Positions 35,417-47,265 of a stretch of 64,000 bases of DNA are shown one piece after another (position 1 is the stretch's first letter; each line of letters begins with the position of its first letter). Both the position numbers and the translations under genes were made by a program. The notes beneath the pieces were generated by a model. That model did not search any database and was not told where the DNA came from. It saw only the letters and a list, made by a program, of their open reading frames with translations. This DNA comes from Cepaea nemoralis (Eukaryota; Mollusca; Gastropoda; Stylommatophora; Helicidae), in contig JACEFZ010002067.1 in NCBI GenBank assembly GCA_014155875.1, forward strand, positions 1 through 64,000. The letters are read 5' to 3'.

Positions 35417-35490
35417 AGCTGGATTGGGGTCAATCCAGCACCACAATCCAGAAATGCTAATCAAATAGGACATAACGTACTACTATGGTT

Positions 35491-36400
35491 TGTAATTTTG
35501 CCTCGCTCCTCTTGGAATAGACTCAGTGGCCACCTGTATAACTGCTCTGGTTAGACATACTTATTCATTACAAGCTTGATTGGTATGTGATCACTACCTG
35601 CTAACTGGTCAAGCACATGGCGATCGATTTTGTGGAGGTTGTCTCCTGTGCAGAAAGCTAAGTCTGGAGTAGAAGTGGTAAGCCATCTTCTGGAGTAGAA
35701 GCTTGGTGTGTCATCCGCTTTGTTGAGTAGCTGGAGATTTGAGTCTATTTCCCATTCCTCCACTTCATCTCCTCTTTTGTCAGTATCTGGGTATCCCCAT
35801 CTTTCTGAACGGCTATTAAAGTCTCCGACAATAATGCAGTTTGTGTTAGTTATTTTCATGTTTGAGAGTGTAAGGTCCTTATCTGCTGGGCTATACAGAT
35901 TGTAAATTACTTATTTTCACGTCCTTTATCATTACATCAACACCTATAATTTCCGTTTGGTTGTCAGAGATCACAGATACTTCACTGCAAGGTATTGTAT
36001 TTCGTGTAAGTATTAGAACTCCGAAACGTGTGGCCTGATATCCTCTGATTGAGAATTTGCGATTGGCGTTGAAGTGTGTCTCTTGAATGCATGCCACATC
36101 TATACTATCTTTATGAAGACGCTTTGTTAGGGAGACTTTCTTGTTATAAACTCCTTCGGCATTCCACTGTAGTATGTTGAGTGTCCGGGGTGTTTGGTCA
36201 ATAGCTCTTAACCTACTCCTCTGTGCCTTGACTCCACAGCACAGGGGAAGGTGACCACCAGTAGTCATGGGTGGACCCCCTCGAGGCAGGGGGCCCGGCA
36301 CTATCACCGCCTGATGGGACTTCACGGGATTAGCACCATAACGATTAATTTTCATCTGAGGCATCATGAATTGATAAAGTTACGTTGCACTGCTTTGTCA
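35491..36400 (-). pseudogene. Endonuclease half of the I-type LINE split by element 2
   Basis: The minus-strand frame from about 36200 reads LNILQWNAEGVYNKK, then CIQETHF (catalytic E), a shift near 35890, then IIVGDFNSRSERWG (D/N), STPDLAFC and GSDHIPIKL (terminal DH). These are the full set of apurinic-type endonuclease blocks in order. The frame leads to ..RQNYKP at 35491, where element 2 begins; the rest of the ORF is at 22050 downwards. At least one frameshift makes it inactive. Confidence 0.87.
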
Positions 36401-36851
36401 AGCCTGTGGCTCAGTACATCCGATTTCGACAAGCATTTTTCGGGATGCTTTCCCTAGCCTTTGACTGTCTCCAGTCTACCTACAAGGCAGCAGGTTTGTG
36501 TGTCTCTTCGTCTGGTTCCTCTCCCTTGACCTTTCCGACATAGGTGACCCTACCAGTAGCTGTGCTACCATCGGCATAGCTCTTGGGGTCATTGGAACGC
36601 TCAAGCCCCTCTACCTCGTCAAGGTGGACACACGGCAGAGGGGTAGTCGACTCTGTGATGGTGAGTTTTGAAAATAACTGCTCGCAGCAGAAAGTTGTTC
36701 CGAACACAGATGCATATTCTAATGCATGTCTCAGCATCATAACTTTTGTAATGTTTATAGAAGTTGCTTTAGAAGGGCCAGACCAATTGATTTCGCGGGG
36801 CTTTAACGGCCCACCGGCCAGATGTTCCCAAACCCTGATCCATGCAATCAC
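36401..36851 (-). pseudogene. Possible ORF1 remnant or 5' region of the same LINE
   Basis: A 123-codon minus-strand ORF (36480-36851) lies directly upstream of the endonuclease frame and in the same direction. It has no motif I recognise: no clear RRM or CCHC knuckle. Its position fits the end of ORF1 of a two-ORF LINE; host sequence is the alternative. Confidence 0.3.
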
Positions 36852-36861
36852 GACGAAAACA

Positions 36862-37020
36862 TAAAATATGGCGACGTTTCGAGGAATGTCTTATTCTTGT
36901 ATTCTATCACTTTATATTGAAACATTAAATATGGCGACGTTTCGAGAAATGTCTTACTCTTTTCTATCCATTTACAGTGAAAAATTAAATATAGCGACAT
37001 TTCAGGAAGTTTTCTATTCC
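36862..37020 (+). repeat. Three tandem units of about 75 bp
   Basis: AAATATGGCGACGTTTCGAG is repeated at 36867, 36928 and (diverged) 36987, each followed by AATGTCTTA-like and TATC.CTTTA sequence. A related sequence (AAATATGGCGACGTTCCGAT) occurs near 18473, so this is part of a dispersed repeat. Confidence 0.7.
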
Positions 37021-39190
37021 CGACTACATCTTGAAGAGGAGGGTGGTGTCACTTGTTTTCCCGAGAGGAAGTTGGAATCAACAAGCACATCTTCAAACTT
37101 ATTATCTGTTGGGATTATAGACTGACTTTGGTCTACACTCCTCCCTTCTGTCTTCCCTTCCATATATCTATTTCTTTCACTCTCTCTGTTATTCCCTCAA
37201 CACATACTCCGACAACAGTTCCTTTAAACGATAAACAAAAGATTTATTAATAAAAAAAAAAACTATGTCTGGTGTATGTATGGACTTTGTAAGCGTAGTT
37301 GGTAGTGTATTCTATTGTTGGTGCCAGAATGAACTCTGAATGTCTATCAGCGGTGTTGCTTCTCGCCCTTTCATTCTTCAAGATCACAGGACAGCACATC
37401 AAACAGGACAGAACTCACCCTGGATGATCCGTATGCTTGAGTCTGATGATAAATCCGTTATTGAATGAAACAAAACTGTTCACCACTGATTCACTGTACC
37501 GTAATAAAAGTCCCGTAAGTTTATGATTGCTCCCGAGTCTGTTTCATGACGGTAAGTATAGAACATCGAAAAACACCACATCGTCACAGTTCTTCCTATT
37601 GTCTTTTATTACTAACAATGTTTTTACTTGTCTATTCTTTCTTCCCTATGCATACAAGACGTATGTAGTTGTAAGTATCCCTGCTTGCCACAGGTTAACA
37701 TCTTTTCCTTTTAAGTGTTTTAGTGGTATATTCGTTTGAGCATACAGTGTTCTGTATTTGACTTTACTTTATCACTTCTTCATCTTAAAACATGTCTATG
37801 TTCTTTTTGGTTCTAAGTAAGTACTTTATTTGCTCCAGTGTAGTACTCTTCATCTCTTCTCTGATTTCACTAGGAGATTGGAACCTGTGGAGAAGTATAA
37901 CAGATCCAGTGATAAGCGTCCGCCCCTTACTGATACCTATGCAAGTGTCCTTCTCCAGCCATAATGACAAGGCTTCCGAAGTAAACACCCGCATAAGACA
38001 TATGAATTCACCAAAGTCTAAACTATCCACTAATAGAAAGCAATGGTAAATGCTATTCACACACATCTATATTCCTATGCTAAAACTATACTCTAATATA
38101 TTAATACCTTATAATTATCCTTGTCTGAATTGGGGGTACTAATGCACAATAGATACACAAACGTTCCTCCGAACGCAGCACCACCCTTTTCATACTCCCT
38201 TGTCTCATGGAAATCAAGAATCACACTAACTTCCACAAAGAAGTGGCCACTCTTTATAGGTCATTTTTGCCGCATAGTCCTTGACCTTGCTTGACACCTC
38301 AAGTCAATACTTCATTATCACCGTTAGTGGAAAATTACTGATCTGAAACTGTTCCGTTATTTTATAAAACCCTCATTGTTTTGTTCCTTCCCTCTGAGTC
38401 CTCTAGACCACAATATGCTGTGGAAATTTTCCTCAGTAACCCATCTCTCCCCCTCCTTCTCAGCCCCAACTCTCTCTCCACACACACCTGACACTATCTG
38501 GGTTTTTCAATCCTGTCTTTATCACCTGACCGCGATCCTGTCCAATAGTGCTGTCTGCCTTTGTCGCAAACCTATTTGTCCACGCGACAGGTTACCTGTG
38601 CTGTCGGTGGGTCACTTCCGTGTCTTGACCTATAAACACATGCGCCTGGTCACTCAACCCGACATTTCGTGATGTTTTTGACCAGTGAATTAACCTCGTC
38701 ATCCTACACTCTCGTTGACCTGTGCCGCTGTTATTTCTACGTTAACACTTCAACCCGTTAACATTAGGGGTCATTGACTCCGGTCACACCGTGGTTGGTT
38801 ATCCTTACTGTTTTGTTTGTTAACCCTTCTCCTACCTGGTTAGTCGGTGTATAAAGTCGTCTATCTGGGAATCATTAACTCTCAGTATTCCACGACAGGT
38901 GGGGAAATTATCGAATAGTCGTAATTTTTTTTTTTTTTTGGGTGTGATTGCATGAGCAGGCATCGTGTAATGGAACAGTAACAGAGTTCCAGTAAACAAT
39001 TATGCATACAGATCACGCCTTAAGGCCTCTCATAGATCTGCGAGGATGATTTCAATACAGTGGTCTAACTCCGTAGCAGTGGCAGGGAAAAATTGTTTGA
39101 ATGCAATAATCCACAAACGCTATCATTATTCCACTGCTGATGATGTTATTTATGCTATTGTATTGCCTTTGGAATCACGTATATAGTTCA
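37021..39190. other. No recognised gene
   Basis: About 2.2 kb of mixed-composition sequence with only short ORFs (all under 100 codons) and no motif I can name. It includes an A-run at 37251-37262 preceded by AATAA-like sequence and a T-run at 38927-38939. It may contain old mobile-element sequence. Confidence 0.5.
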
Positions 39191-39194
39191 AGAA

Positions 39195-39410
39195 GAACAG
39201 ATAGATTATCCCGGCTTTGAGAGATTGGTTCCGCATGGAGTGACCAAGGGGTCTGGCCGGCGCTAAAAACTCCGAGGAAAGGCCAGGCGGACAAATAATC
39301 AGACTGCTACTGGTAGCATTAGTACTGGGACTCTTTGCTGGCTGTTGCAGATGATGACGGAGCACGTATGGGAATGCCCCGAGTGCTGTGACTCAACTCA
39401 ACTCAACTCG
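39195..39410 (+). mobile_element. SINE-like element with (ACTCA)n tail
   Basis: The 3' end reads GGAGCACGTATGGGAATGCC, then GAGTGCTGTG and a pentanucleotide (ACTCA)n tail at 39389-39408. This is the same kind of end as SINE family B and the RNase H LINE: GAGCAC..TATGG, an inverted partner, then a short-unit tail. No clear tRNA-like head is visible, so it may be a truncated SINE or a LINE end. Confidence 0.5.
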
Positions 39411-39639
39411 TTTTTGCTGTTGTTAGAGCCTTGTCGGTTTAAAATGTTCACATCTACACAATTTCAAAAATTGAATCTTGGGATACACAAATCAAAATGT
39501 TTGCCACGATAGGCCAGCTGATCTATGAAGCCTATAGCATATAGTTTGATTTGTGTGTCTAGGATTTAGACGTCTCTAGATTCCACACAGAATCAACACA
39601 CATGTTGGTAGCAATACAGACAAAGGAGGTGGAACAATA

Positions 39640-40090
39640 AAGATATCAGAATAAGAATGCAGATGGCTAGACGAGCATTTACAGCACTAGGAAAATTATG
39701 GAAGTCAAATTAAATTAAACTTAGCACAAACTTAAATGTATGGATCGGAAACATGGAGAAGAACAAAATAAAACGCTTACAAATAAACTACAAACATTCA
39801 TTAATGGGTGCCTACACAAAATAGAAGGAATAAAGTGATATGACAAAATCACCAATGTAGAGCATATATAGAGATAAATAGACAACTACCAATGAACAAG
39901 TGGTGGAGAAAAGACGCGGGCGCTGTATTAGTTATACATTGAGACAACCCGAGAGTACTGTAACTAGGAGAACCAGTCTGGAATCCACATGGCAAAAGAA
40001 ATAGAGGAAGACCTAAAAACTCACGGAGAAGAGGAGCAGAAACATAAATGAACAAGATAGGAACGACATGTACCGGACAGAGCTAATGTA
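39640..40090 (+). pseudogene. Heavily decayed non-LTR reverse transcriptase C-terminus
   Basis: Plus-strand frames with many stops still show RMQMARRAFTALGKLWKS, then KWWRKDAG and WNPHGKRNRGRPKNS. These resemble the ..W..IGHTLRK..WNPQGKRKRGRPK.. region at the end of many animal LINE proteins. The order is right but every segment is broken, so this is an old copy. Confidence 0.6.
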
Positions 40091-40448
40091 GGATAGCAAC
40101 ATGATTGAGAGCCTATGCCTCAATGGTAACAGAAGGAGAAGATTTCACGCTTGTAGGGCCCAGGCATCACTTAACGATAATCAAATAGGACAATTTTAGG
40201 ATTTTCTGAACATTGGAAACGAACGACAGCAAATAAAGGAGCTGGTCACTGTTATCACTGTATCGTGACGAAATGTATATAAGGACAGAGTTTATATCAG
40301 CAGTGGCGGGCGGGCTAGGGTATCAGATTGCCCTATGACAAGCGGGGTCCCCTGGAACAGATACAATGTTTAAAATGTTAATGTCCCTTTGGTAGCTTTG
40401 TCTCCATGCAACCGACATATTTAGACCCAGTCCGGTGCTGTATTTAAG

Positions 40449-40588
40449 GATGTGTGTGTGTGTGTGTGTGCTTGTGTGTGTGTGTGTGTGTGTGTGTGGG
40501 CGAGCGGGCGTGCGTGCGTGCGTGTGTGTGTGTCTGTGTGTGTGGGCGGGCGTGCGTGCGTGCTTGCGTGTGTGTGTGTGTGTGTGTG
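40449..40588. repeat. (GT)n microsatellite with GC-rich interruptions
   Basis: GT runs interrupted by GGGCGAGCGGGCGTGCGTGC-like stretches. Cys/Val ORFs across it are artefacts. Confidence 0.95.
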
Positions 40589-40619
40589 GTCATCATCCAG
40601 TACCTTACCGGCTAGCGTG

Positions 40620-40790
40620 GGCGGTCACACCACTCCACAAATTGCGAAACTCCTTCCGTGCCATGACACAACACTGGCAAGAATTTTCCCACGCTGTCTT
40701 CCTCTATCTTTCTTTCCGCAAATATTTCTGGTTGTCACAACATGTTCCAGTTGTCTTCTCATAATATGGCCGAAAAATGATGACTGCTTC
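40620..40790 (-). pseudogene. RTE-like C-terminal fragment
   Basis: Minus-strand frame: SSFFGHIMRRQLEHVVTT, then GKKDRGRQRGKILASVVSWHG. This matches the ..FGHIMR...LE..VTTGKIEGKRGRGRQR...W.G.. ending of RTE-type proteins and is related to 49340-49665 and 49735-50060. It abuts the SINE-like repeat at 40790-40945 and the GT tract on its other side. Confidence 0.75.
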
Positions 40791-40945
40791 TTTCTTCTTC
40801 CTCTTCTTCGTTCATCCGGAGTTTTTTTTTCGGATGTGATTGCGTTGTGCCTGTTTACAGCAGAGCTGCGTTCTTGCGCCGTTAGGCCGACACATCCGAC
40901 TTCTGCGGGCATTTGTTGACCGGGTTAACCTTCCCGGGGACTGCT
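40785..40945 (-). mobile_element. Dispersed SINE-like repeat with (GAA)n tail, copy 2
   Basis: Close match to 18757-18960 across GTTGACCGG, CACATCCGACTTCTG, CTTGCGCCGTTAG and GATTGCGTTGTGCCTGTTTACAG. The (GAA)n tail is seen as TTC on the plus strand. Confidence 0.7.
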
Positions 40946-41027
40946 TCTTTCTGATGTTTGTGATTAAGTTGTCTTTTGCGACTTTGCTTCCATCTTCTTC
41001 TTCTTCTTGCGTTCGCCTGAAATATGC

Positions 41028-41399
41028 TTATAACTGCAATGTTGTCTCTTGTATGAATCCAACAGTCTTTTTTAGTTCATTCACCGGTCCATAGAGTTTA
41101 TCCTCCACTGTTGTCTCTCTAGGCCAGAAGGTTCGCCTGGATATGTTGTAGTTTGGGCAATCCTGGAGTATGTGCTCTGCTGTCTGCGACGCCAAACCAC
41201 ATGTGCACATGGCTGAGTCACCAATCTTGAATTTTGTATACATATGGTTGCGTAATCTATTGTGTCCTGTTCTGAGGCGCAGAAGAATGACCTGTTCTGG
41301 TCTGTCCATAACGTGGTAGTCATCAAAATGCTCAGATCGCTCATTTTCGCTGTCCAAATAATCTATGTGTGTATGTGTGGGGCTAAGCTCTGTTCTCAT
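41028..41399 (-). pseudogene. C-terminal fragment of an I-type LINE
   Basis: The open minus-strand frame contains LLRLRTGHNRLRNHMY, FKIGDSAMCTCG and TAEHILQDCPNY, the CCHC-type ending that follows RNase H in I-type elements. The remnant at 19382-19597 has the parallel FNKLKIGDTDGCNCG and HLLQECPIY. The rest of the element is missing. A (TTC)n tract lies just downstream at 40992-41012. Confidence 0.82.
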
Positions 41400-42305
41400 C
41401 CTGATTTAGCTGCACATTTGTATTTTCCAGCAAAAGACGTAGGAATAACTCGCATACCACAGAACAAGAAAGTACTACAACAATTCGCTCCCTATATTCA
41501 AATAATTTCTACTCGTTTCAGAGTATGGATTTCACTGATGTGACAGTTTGAGAGCTCTCTGATGTTCAGCTGTTGAAACCCCCACTGGCGTCGTCTGAAC
41601 CCAAGGGTGAAGAATTATTTATAACCTCTGGCAAAAATTTCTCAAATACTGGGGTGCTGCACGACAGAGAGTGGCAGTGTGGCGGGAAGTTGGAATATTT
41701 TAGATATCGTCTCATAAAAGTCCTTCATCACCATCATCTTTATCATCTTCCACTTTTGCAGTCAAGCGTTGTGGGGACAAATAGTTGACGTCCCAGAGCC
41801 CGTTGGGTGGTACTAAATAAGGTAATTCCGTGTGATTGTACACTGTCCTTCATATGGTCAGTCCATTTTCTTGACCGGCGCCCTCTTGCTTTCGCGTCAG
41901 ATCTTTTTTTTTCCTCATTGGAATTCAGTAAGTGAAAGTAAATATGAAGATTGTTTTGTTAATTACCTTGTCTGTTTTGCTACATGGTGTGTCATGCAAT
42001 AAATGTGTATATAAATGTATGTATGAATAAGTAGAACTCACCTGAAGTTCTATATACACCTTGTTTTCTGCATTTTTATAATAACAATGCTTTCCCAATT
42101 TCAAATATGACTGATTAAAACACATGTGAGATCAATCGGGGCAAATGCCAGCGTCACAAAATGAGACAGATCGAGTAACAGTGGCAGAACGGTTTTCACA
42201 TTCAACTTCGGCGTCATTCACGAAATATCTCCCGCCAAGTGAGTTGTCAGTGTTTATACTGGCAAATGTTTGTCCCGTAAAGCGGTGCATAGCTGGGTAG
42301 AAAAA
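41400..42305. other. No recognised gene
   Basis: AT-rich unique-looking sequence. Short ORFs at 41573-41788 and 41925-42125 have no recognisable motif. Confidence 0.5.
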
Positions 42306-42309
42306 GTTA

Positions 42310-42557
42310 CGAGGGCGAATCAATAAGTAAGTCACACAGTTCTGTGGGATGGCATACAAATGAAAACAAAGCACGCAGTTCTCAGCACCCGGTTTAGGAA
42401 CACTGATAAAACCTTGGGATATGTGCATCAATGTTGTTGGAAATTATGCTGAAAAATACAGGAAAATGTATGTATAAAAATAAACTGATTTCAAGTTGTT
42501 ATCATGTGCAGTTATTTTTCTGCAGCCATTTATGACTTACTTATTGACTTCCCCTCG
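42310..42557. mobile_element. Mariner-type MITE
   Basis: Inverted ends of about 28 bp: CGAGGGCGAATCAATAAGT... on the left and ...ACTTATTGACTTCCCCTCG on the right, flanked by TA on both sides (42308-42309 and 42558-42559). CGAGGG-type ends with TA duplication are known for mariner-like elements. At 248 bp with no transposase frame it is an internally deleted copy. Confidence 0.85.
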
Positions 42558-42659
42558 TATCAGACTGGAGCAGTCAACTTGAGCTTGTTGATGTTATCAG
42601 AGCAAGAATGCATTAAGAATATGGTATTTATCGATAACTTCTTTGATGATCTGTGAGTT

Positions 42660-43310
42660 GGTTGAGCTATGTTGATACTTACTGAGTGCCTCTGTTGAGG
42701 TTATGTGTGGATGATTGAGCGATGTTGACAGTCGATATATGTGACCGTAGTGATAATCTGTGGATCCTACAGCAATATTGATAATTGATGTTTTCTCTCA
42801 GTGATGATCTGTGGATGAGTGAGCAATGTTGATACTTACTATGTGTGCCATAGTGATGATCCATGGATGTTTGAACAATGTTTATATTTGCTATGTTTGC
42901 CTCTAATGATGAACTATGAATGTTTATTAATGTTGATACTTGCTATGTTTCCCTCTAATGATGAACTACGAATGTTTATTAATGTTGATACTTGCTATGT
43001 TTGCCTCTAATGATGAACCACGAATGTTTATTAATGTTGATACTTGCAATGTTTGCCTCTAGTGGAGAACAACGAATGTTTATTAATTTTAATACTTACT
43101 ATGTGTGCCATTGTGATGATCCATGGATGTCTGAGCAATGTTGATACTTGCTATGTTTGCCTCTAGTGATGAACTACGAATGTTTATTAATGTTGATACT
43201 TGCTATGTTTGCCTCTAGTGATGAACCACGAATGTTTATTAATGTTGATAGTTGTTATGTGTGCCAGTAGTGAAGATCTGAGGGCGTGTGAGCAATGTTG
43301 ATCCCTGCTT
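42660..43310 (+). repeat. 53-60-bp tandem repeat, about 12 units
   Basis: Units of the type TGATGAACTACGAATGTTTA / TTAATGTTGATACTTGCTATG / TTTGCCTCTAG. Outer units are diverged (GATCTGTGGATGAGTGAGCAATG); the middle (42895-43080, 43160-43250) is regular. Confidence 0.9.
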
Positions 43311-43449
43311 TGTATATATAGCCACTTTAGTAACTTTTTCTAAATTGGTTTTAATTATATAACCTGCATAGTTGGATATCTCTTGGAAAAACAAATCCAA
43401 CGGTACCTTATTCAAGTCTGTAGGTCAATTTTAAGCCGAGATATTAATG

Positions 43450-44836
43450 TGTGTGTGAGTGAGTGAGTGAGTGAGTGAGTGGAGTGAGTGAGTGGAGTGA
43501 GTGAGTGGAGTGAGTGAGTGGAGTGAGTGAGTGGAGTGAGTGGAGTGGAGTGAGTGGAGTGGAGTGAGTGGAGTGGAGTGAGTGGAGTGAGTGGAGTGGA
43601 GTGAGTGGAGTGGAGTGAGTGGAGTGGAGTGAGTGGAGTGGAGTGAGTGGAGTGGAGTGAGTGGAGTGAGTGGAGTGGAGTGAGTGGAGTGGAGTGAGTG
43701 GAGTGGAGTGAGTGGAGTGAGTGGAGTGGAGTGAGTGAGTGGAGTGAGTGAGTGGAGTGGAGTGAGTGGAGTGGAGTGAGTGGAGTGGAGTGAGTGGAGT
43801 GGAGTGAGTGGAGTGGAGTGAGTGGAGTGGAGTGAGTGGAATGGAGTGAGTGGAATGGAGTGACTGGAATGGAGTGAGTGGAATGGAGTGAGTGGAATGG
43901 AGTGAGTGGAGTGAGTGAGTGGAGTGAGTGAGTGGAGTGAGTGAGTGGAGTGAGTGAGTGGAGTGAGTGAGTGGAGTGAGTGAGTGGAGTGAGTGAGTAG
44001 AGTGAGTGGATTGAGTGAGTGGAGTGAGTGAGTGGAGTGAGTGAGTGGAGTGAGTGAGTGGAGTGAGTGGAGTGAGTGAGTGGAGTGAGTGAGTGGAGTG
44101 AGTGAGTGGAGTGAGTGAGTGAGTGGGTGAGTGAGTGGGTGAGTGAGTGGGTGAGTGGAGTGGAGTGAGTGGAGTGAGTGAGTGAGTGAGTGAGGGGAGT
44201 GAGTGGTGGGAGTGAGTGAGTGGAGTGAGTGAAGGGGAGTGAGTGAGTGGAGTGAGTGAGTGGGAGTGAGGTGGTGCAGTGATGAGTTAGTGAGTGGAGT
44301 GGACTGAGTGATGGAGTTAGTGAGTTGGAGTGAGTGAGTGGTGAGTGAGTGAGTGAGTGGATGGAGTGAGTGAGTGGAGTGAGTGAGGTGGAGTGAGTGA
44401 GTGGATGAGTGAGTGAGTGAGTGGAGTGGAGTGAGTGGAGTGAGTGAGTGAGTGGAGTGAGTTGAGTGAAGTGATGAGTGGTGGAGTGAAGTGGAGTGGA
44501 GTGAGGAGTGGAGTGAGTGAGTGGAGTGAGTGGAGTGGAGGTGAGTGGAGTGAGTGAGTGGAGTGAGTGAGGAGAGTGAGTTAGTGAGTGACTGGATGGA
44601 GTGAGTGGAGTGAGTGATGGATGAGTGAGTGGAGTGAGTGGAGTGAGTGAGTGGAGTGAGTGAGTGAGTGAGTGGAGTGAGTGAGTGGATGAGTGAGTGG
44701 AGTGAATGAGTGGAGTGAGTGAGTGGAGTGAGTGAGTGGAGTGAGTGAGTGGAGTGAGTGAGTGGAGTGAGTGAGTGGAGTGAGTGGAGTGAGTGAGTGG
44801 AGTGAGTGAGTGAGTGGAGTGGAGTGGAGTGGAGTG
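43450..44836 (+). repeat. GAGTG/GAGTGA minisatellite, about 1.4 kb
   Basis: Continuous GAGTG and GAGTGAGT permutations, mostly in 10- and 14-bp steps. The 511-codon minus-strand ORF (Thr-His-Ser-Leu repeats) is the array read in frame, not a gene. Confidence 0.98.
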
Positions 44837-45894
<1,058 letters not shown>

Positions 45895-45895
<1 letters not shown>

Positions 45896-45935
45896 GAGGG
45901 CGTGAGGGGGTGGGCGGGGGGGGGGGGGGGGCGGG
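45895..45935. repeat. G-run
   Basis: GGGAGGGCGTGAGGGGGTGGGC is followed by a run of about 18 G. It could form a G-quadruplex and is prone to length error in sequencing. Confidence 0.9.
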
Positions 45936-46019
45936 AAGAGAGAAGGTGAATTTTCCACCTATTGTGACATCTCCTAGAGTATGTGAATTTTAAGACTAAA
46001 CTAAAGACAATGTGAGTGA

Positions 46020-47265
46020 ATCATCTAACACTGTCTAAACAAACGTCTCAGATATATTAATTTTCGGACTATATAACCAAACCCCCCAGATATATGAACT
46101 TTCGGACTATATAACCAACCCCCCCCCCCCCCCCCCCCCCCAGATATATGAACTTTCGGACTATATAACCAAACCCCCCAGATATATGAACTTTCGGACT
46201 ATATAATCAAATCCCCCAGATATATGAACTTTCGGACTATATAACCAAACCCCCCCCCCCCCCCCCCCCCCCCAGATATATGAACTTTCGGACTATATAA
46301 CCAAACCCCCCAGATATATGAACTTTCGGACTATATAACCAACCCCCAGATATTGAACTTTCGGACTATATAACCAACCCCCCCCCCCCCCCCGCCCCCC
46401 CAGATATATGAACTTTCGGACTATATACCAAACCCCCCCCCCCCCCCCCCCCCCAGATATATGAACTTTCGGACTATATAACCAAATCCCCCAGATATAT
46501 GAACTTTCGGACTATATAACCAAACCCCCCCCCCCCCCCCCCCCAGATATATGAACTTTCGGACTATATAAACCAAACCCCCCCCCCCCCCCCCCCCAGA
46601 TATATGAACTTTCGGACTATATAACCAAACCCCCCAGATATATGAACTTTCGGACTATATAATCAAACCCCCCAGATATATGAACTTTCGGACTATATAA
46701 CCAAACCCCCCAGATATATGAACTTTCGAAATATCTAACCTAATGTCTCAGATATAGTAACTTTCGAACTATTTAACTTAATGCCCAGATAAATGAACAT
46801 TCAATCTATTTAACCTAATGCCCCAGGTCATATTTGAACTATCTAACCCAATACCCCAGATATATGAACTTACGAACCTAATGCATTAGATATATGAACT
46901 TTCGATCAATTTAACCTAATGTCCCAGATTATATTCGAATTATGTAACCTAATGCCCGAGACATCAGTTTTCAAACTATTTAACCAAATGCTTCAGATTA
47001 TATTCGAATTATCTAACCTAATGCCCGAGACATCAATTTTCGAACTATTTAACCTAATGCCTCAGGTCATATTTGAACTATCTAACCCCAGATATATGAA
47101 CTTTCGAACCTAATGTCCTAGATATATGAACTTTCGAACTATTTAACCTAATACCCCTGATCATATTCGAGCTATCTAATCTAATGCCCCAAATATATGA
47201 ACTTTCGAACCTAATGTCTCATGTATTTGAATATCGGACTATCTAAAATAATACCCCGGTTCTGT
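46020..47265 (+). repeat. Minisatellite of about 38 bp with expanding poly(C) segments
   Basis: The unit is CAGATATATGAACTTTCGGA + CTATATAACCAAA + CCCCCC. At 46040-46740 the C segment varies from 5 to about 20 while the rest is almost invariant. From 46740 the units decay (CGAACTATTTAACCTAATGCC) and the C segment shrinks to 3-4. It is a clear case of a homopolymer expanding inside a larger repeat. Confidence 0.95.

Larger units (their letters stand above)
22057..35484. mobile_element. Element 2: 13.4-kb palindromic transposon, Polinton-like ends
   Basis: The element starts AGTAGTACGTTATG and ends CATAACGTACTACT. Perfect 6-bp duplications ATGGTT flank it at 22051-22056 and 35485-35490. Arms of about 6.2 kb (22057-28300 and 29250-35484) are nearly identical inverted copies around a loop of about 0.95 kb. 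It interrupts a LINE ORF2, and removing it with one duplication restores a continuous linker frame, so it moved as a unit. AG...CT ends, a 6-bp duplication and long inverted repeats are known Polinton/Maverick traits. No ORF over about 135 codons and no polymerase, integrase or capsid motif is seen, so movement would need proteins from elsewhere. Alternatives are another long-inverted-repeat foldback class or a Dada-like element. Confidence 0.82.
29250..35484 (-). repeat. Right arm of element 2
   Basis: Near-identical inverse of 22057-28300. Small indels distinguish the arms, for example in the A-run next to the GC-rich block (22450-22470 against 35088-35102) and in the arrangement of telomere-like units. 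It therefore looks like real sequence rather than a copied read. It includes the mirrored AT-rich array (29520-31580), module (31575-32060), 150-bp repeats (33890-34890), tRNA-like block (34960-35080) and telomere-like array (35272-35416). Confidence 0.88.

Noticed and set aside
22057..35484. Palindrome as a sequencing or assembly artefact (inverted read joined to itself)
   Set aside because: The arms differ by small indels, the loop is unique, the two flanks are different parts of one LINE, and the 6-bp duplication is exact. An inverted-read artefact would repeat the flank instead. Long-read confirmation is still desirable.
40435..40764. Cys/Val-rich proteins across 40435-40919
   Set aside because: GT microsatellite read in two frames.
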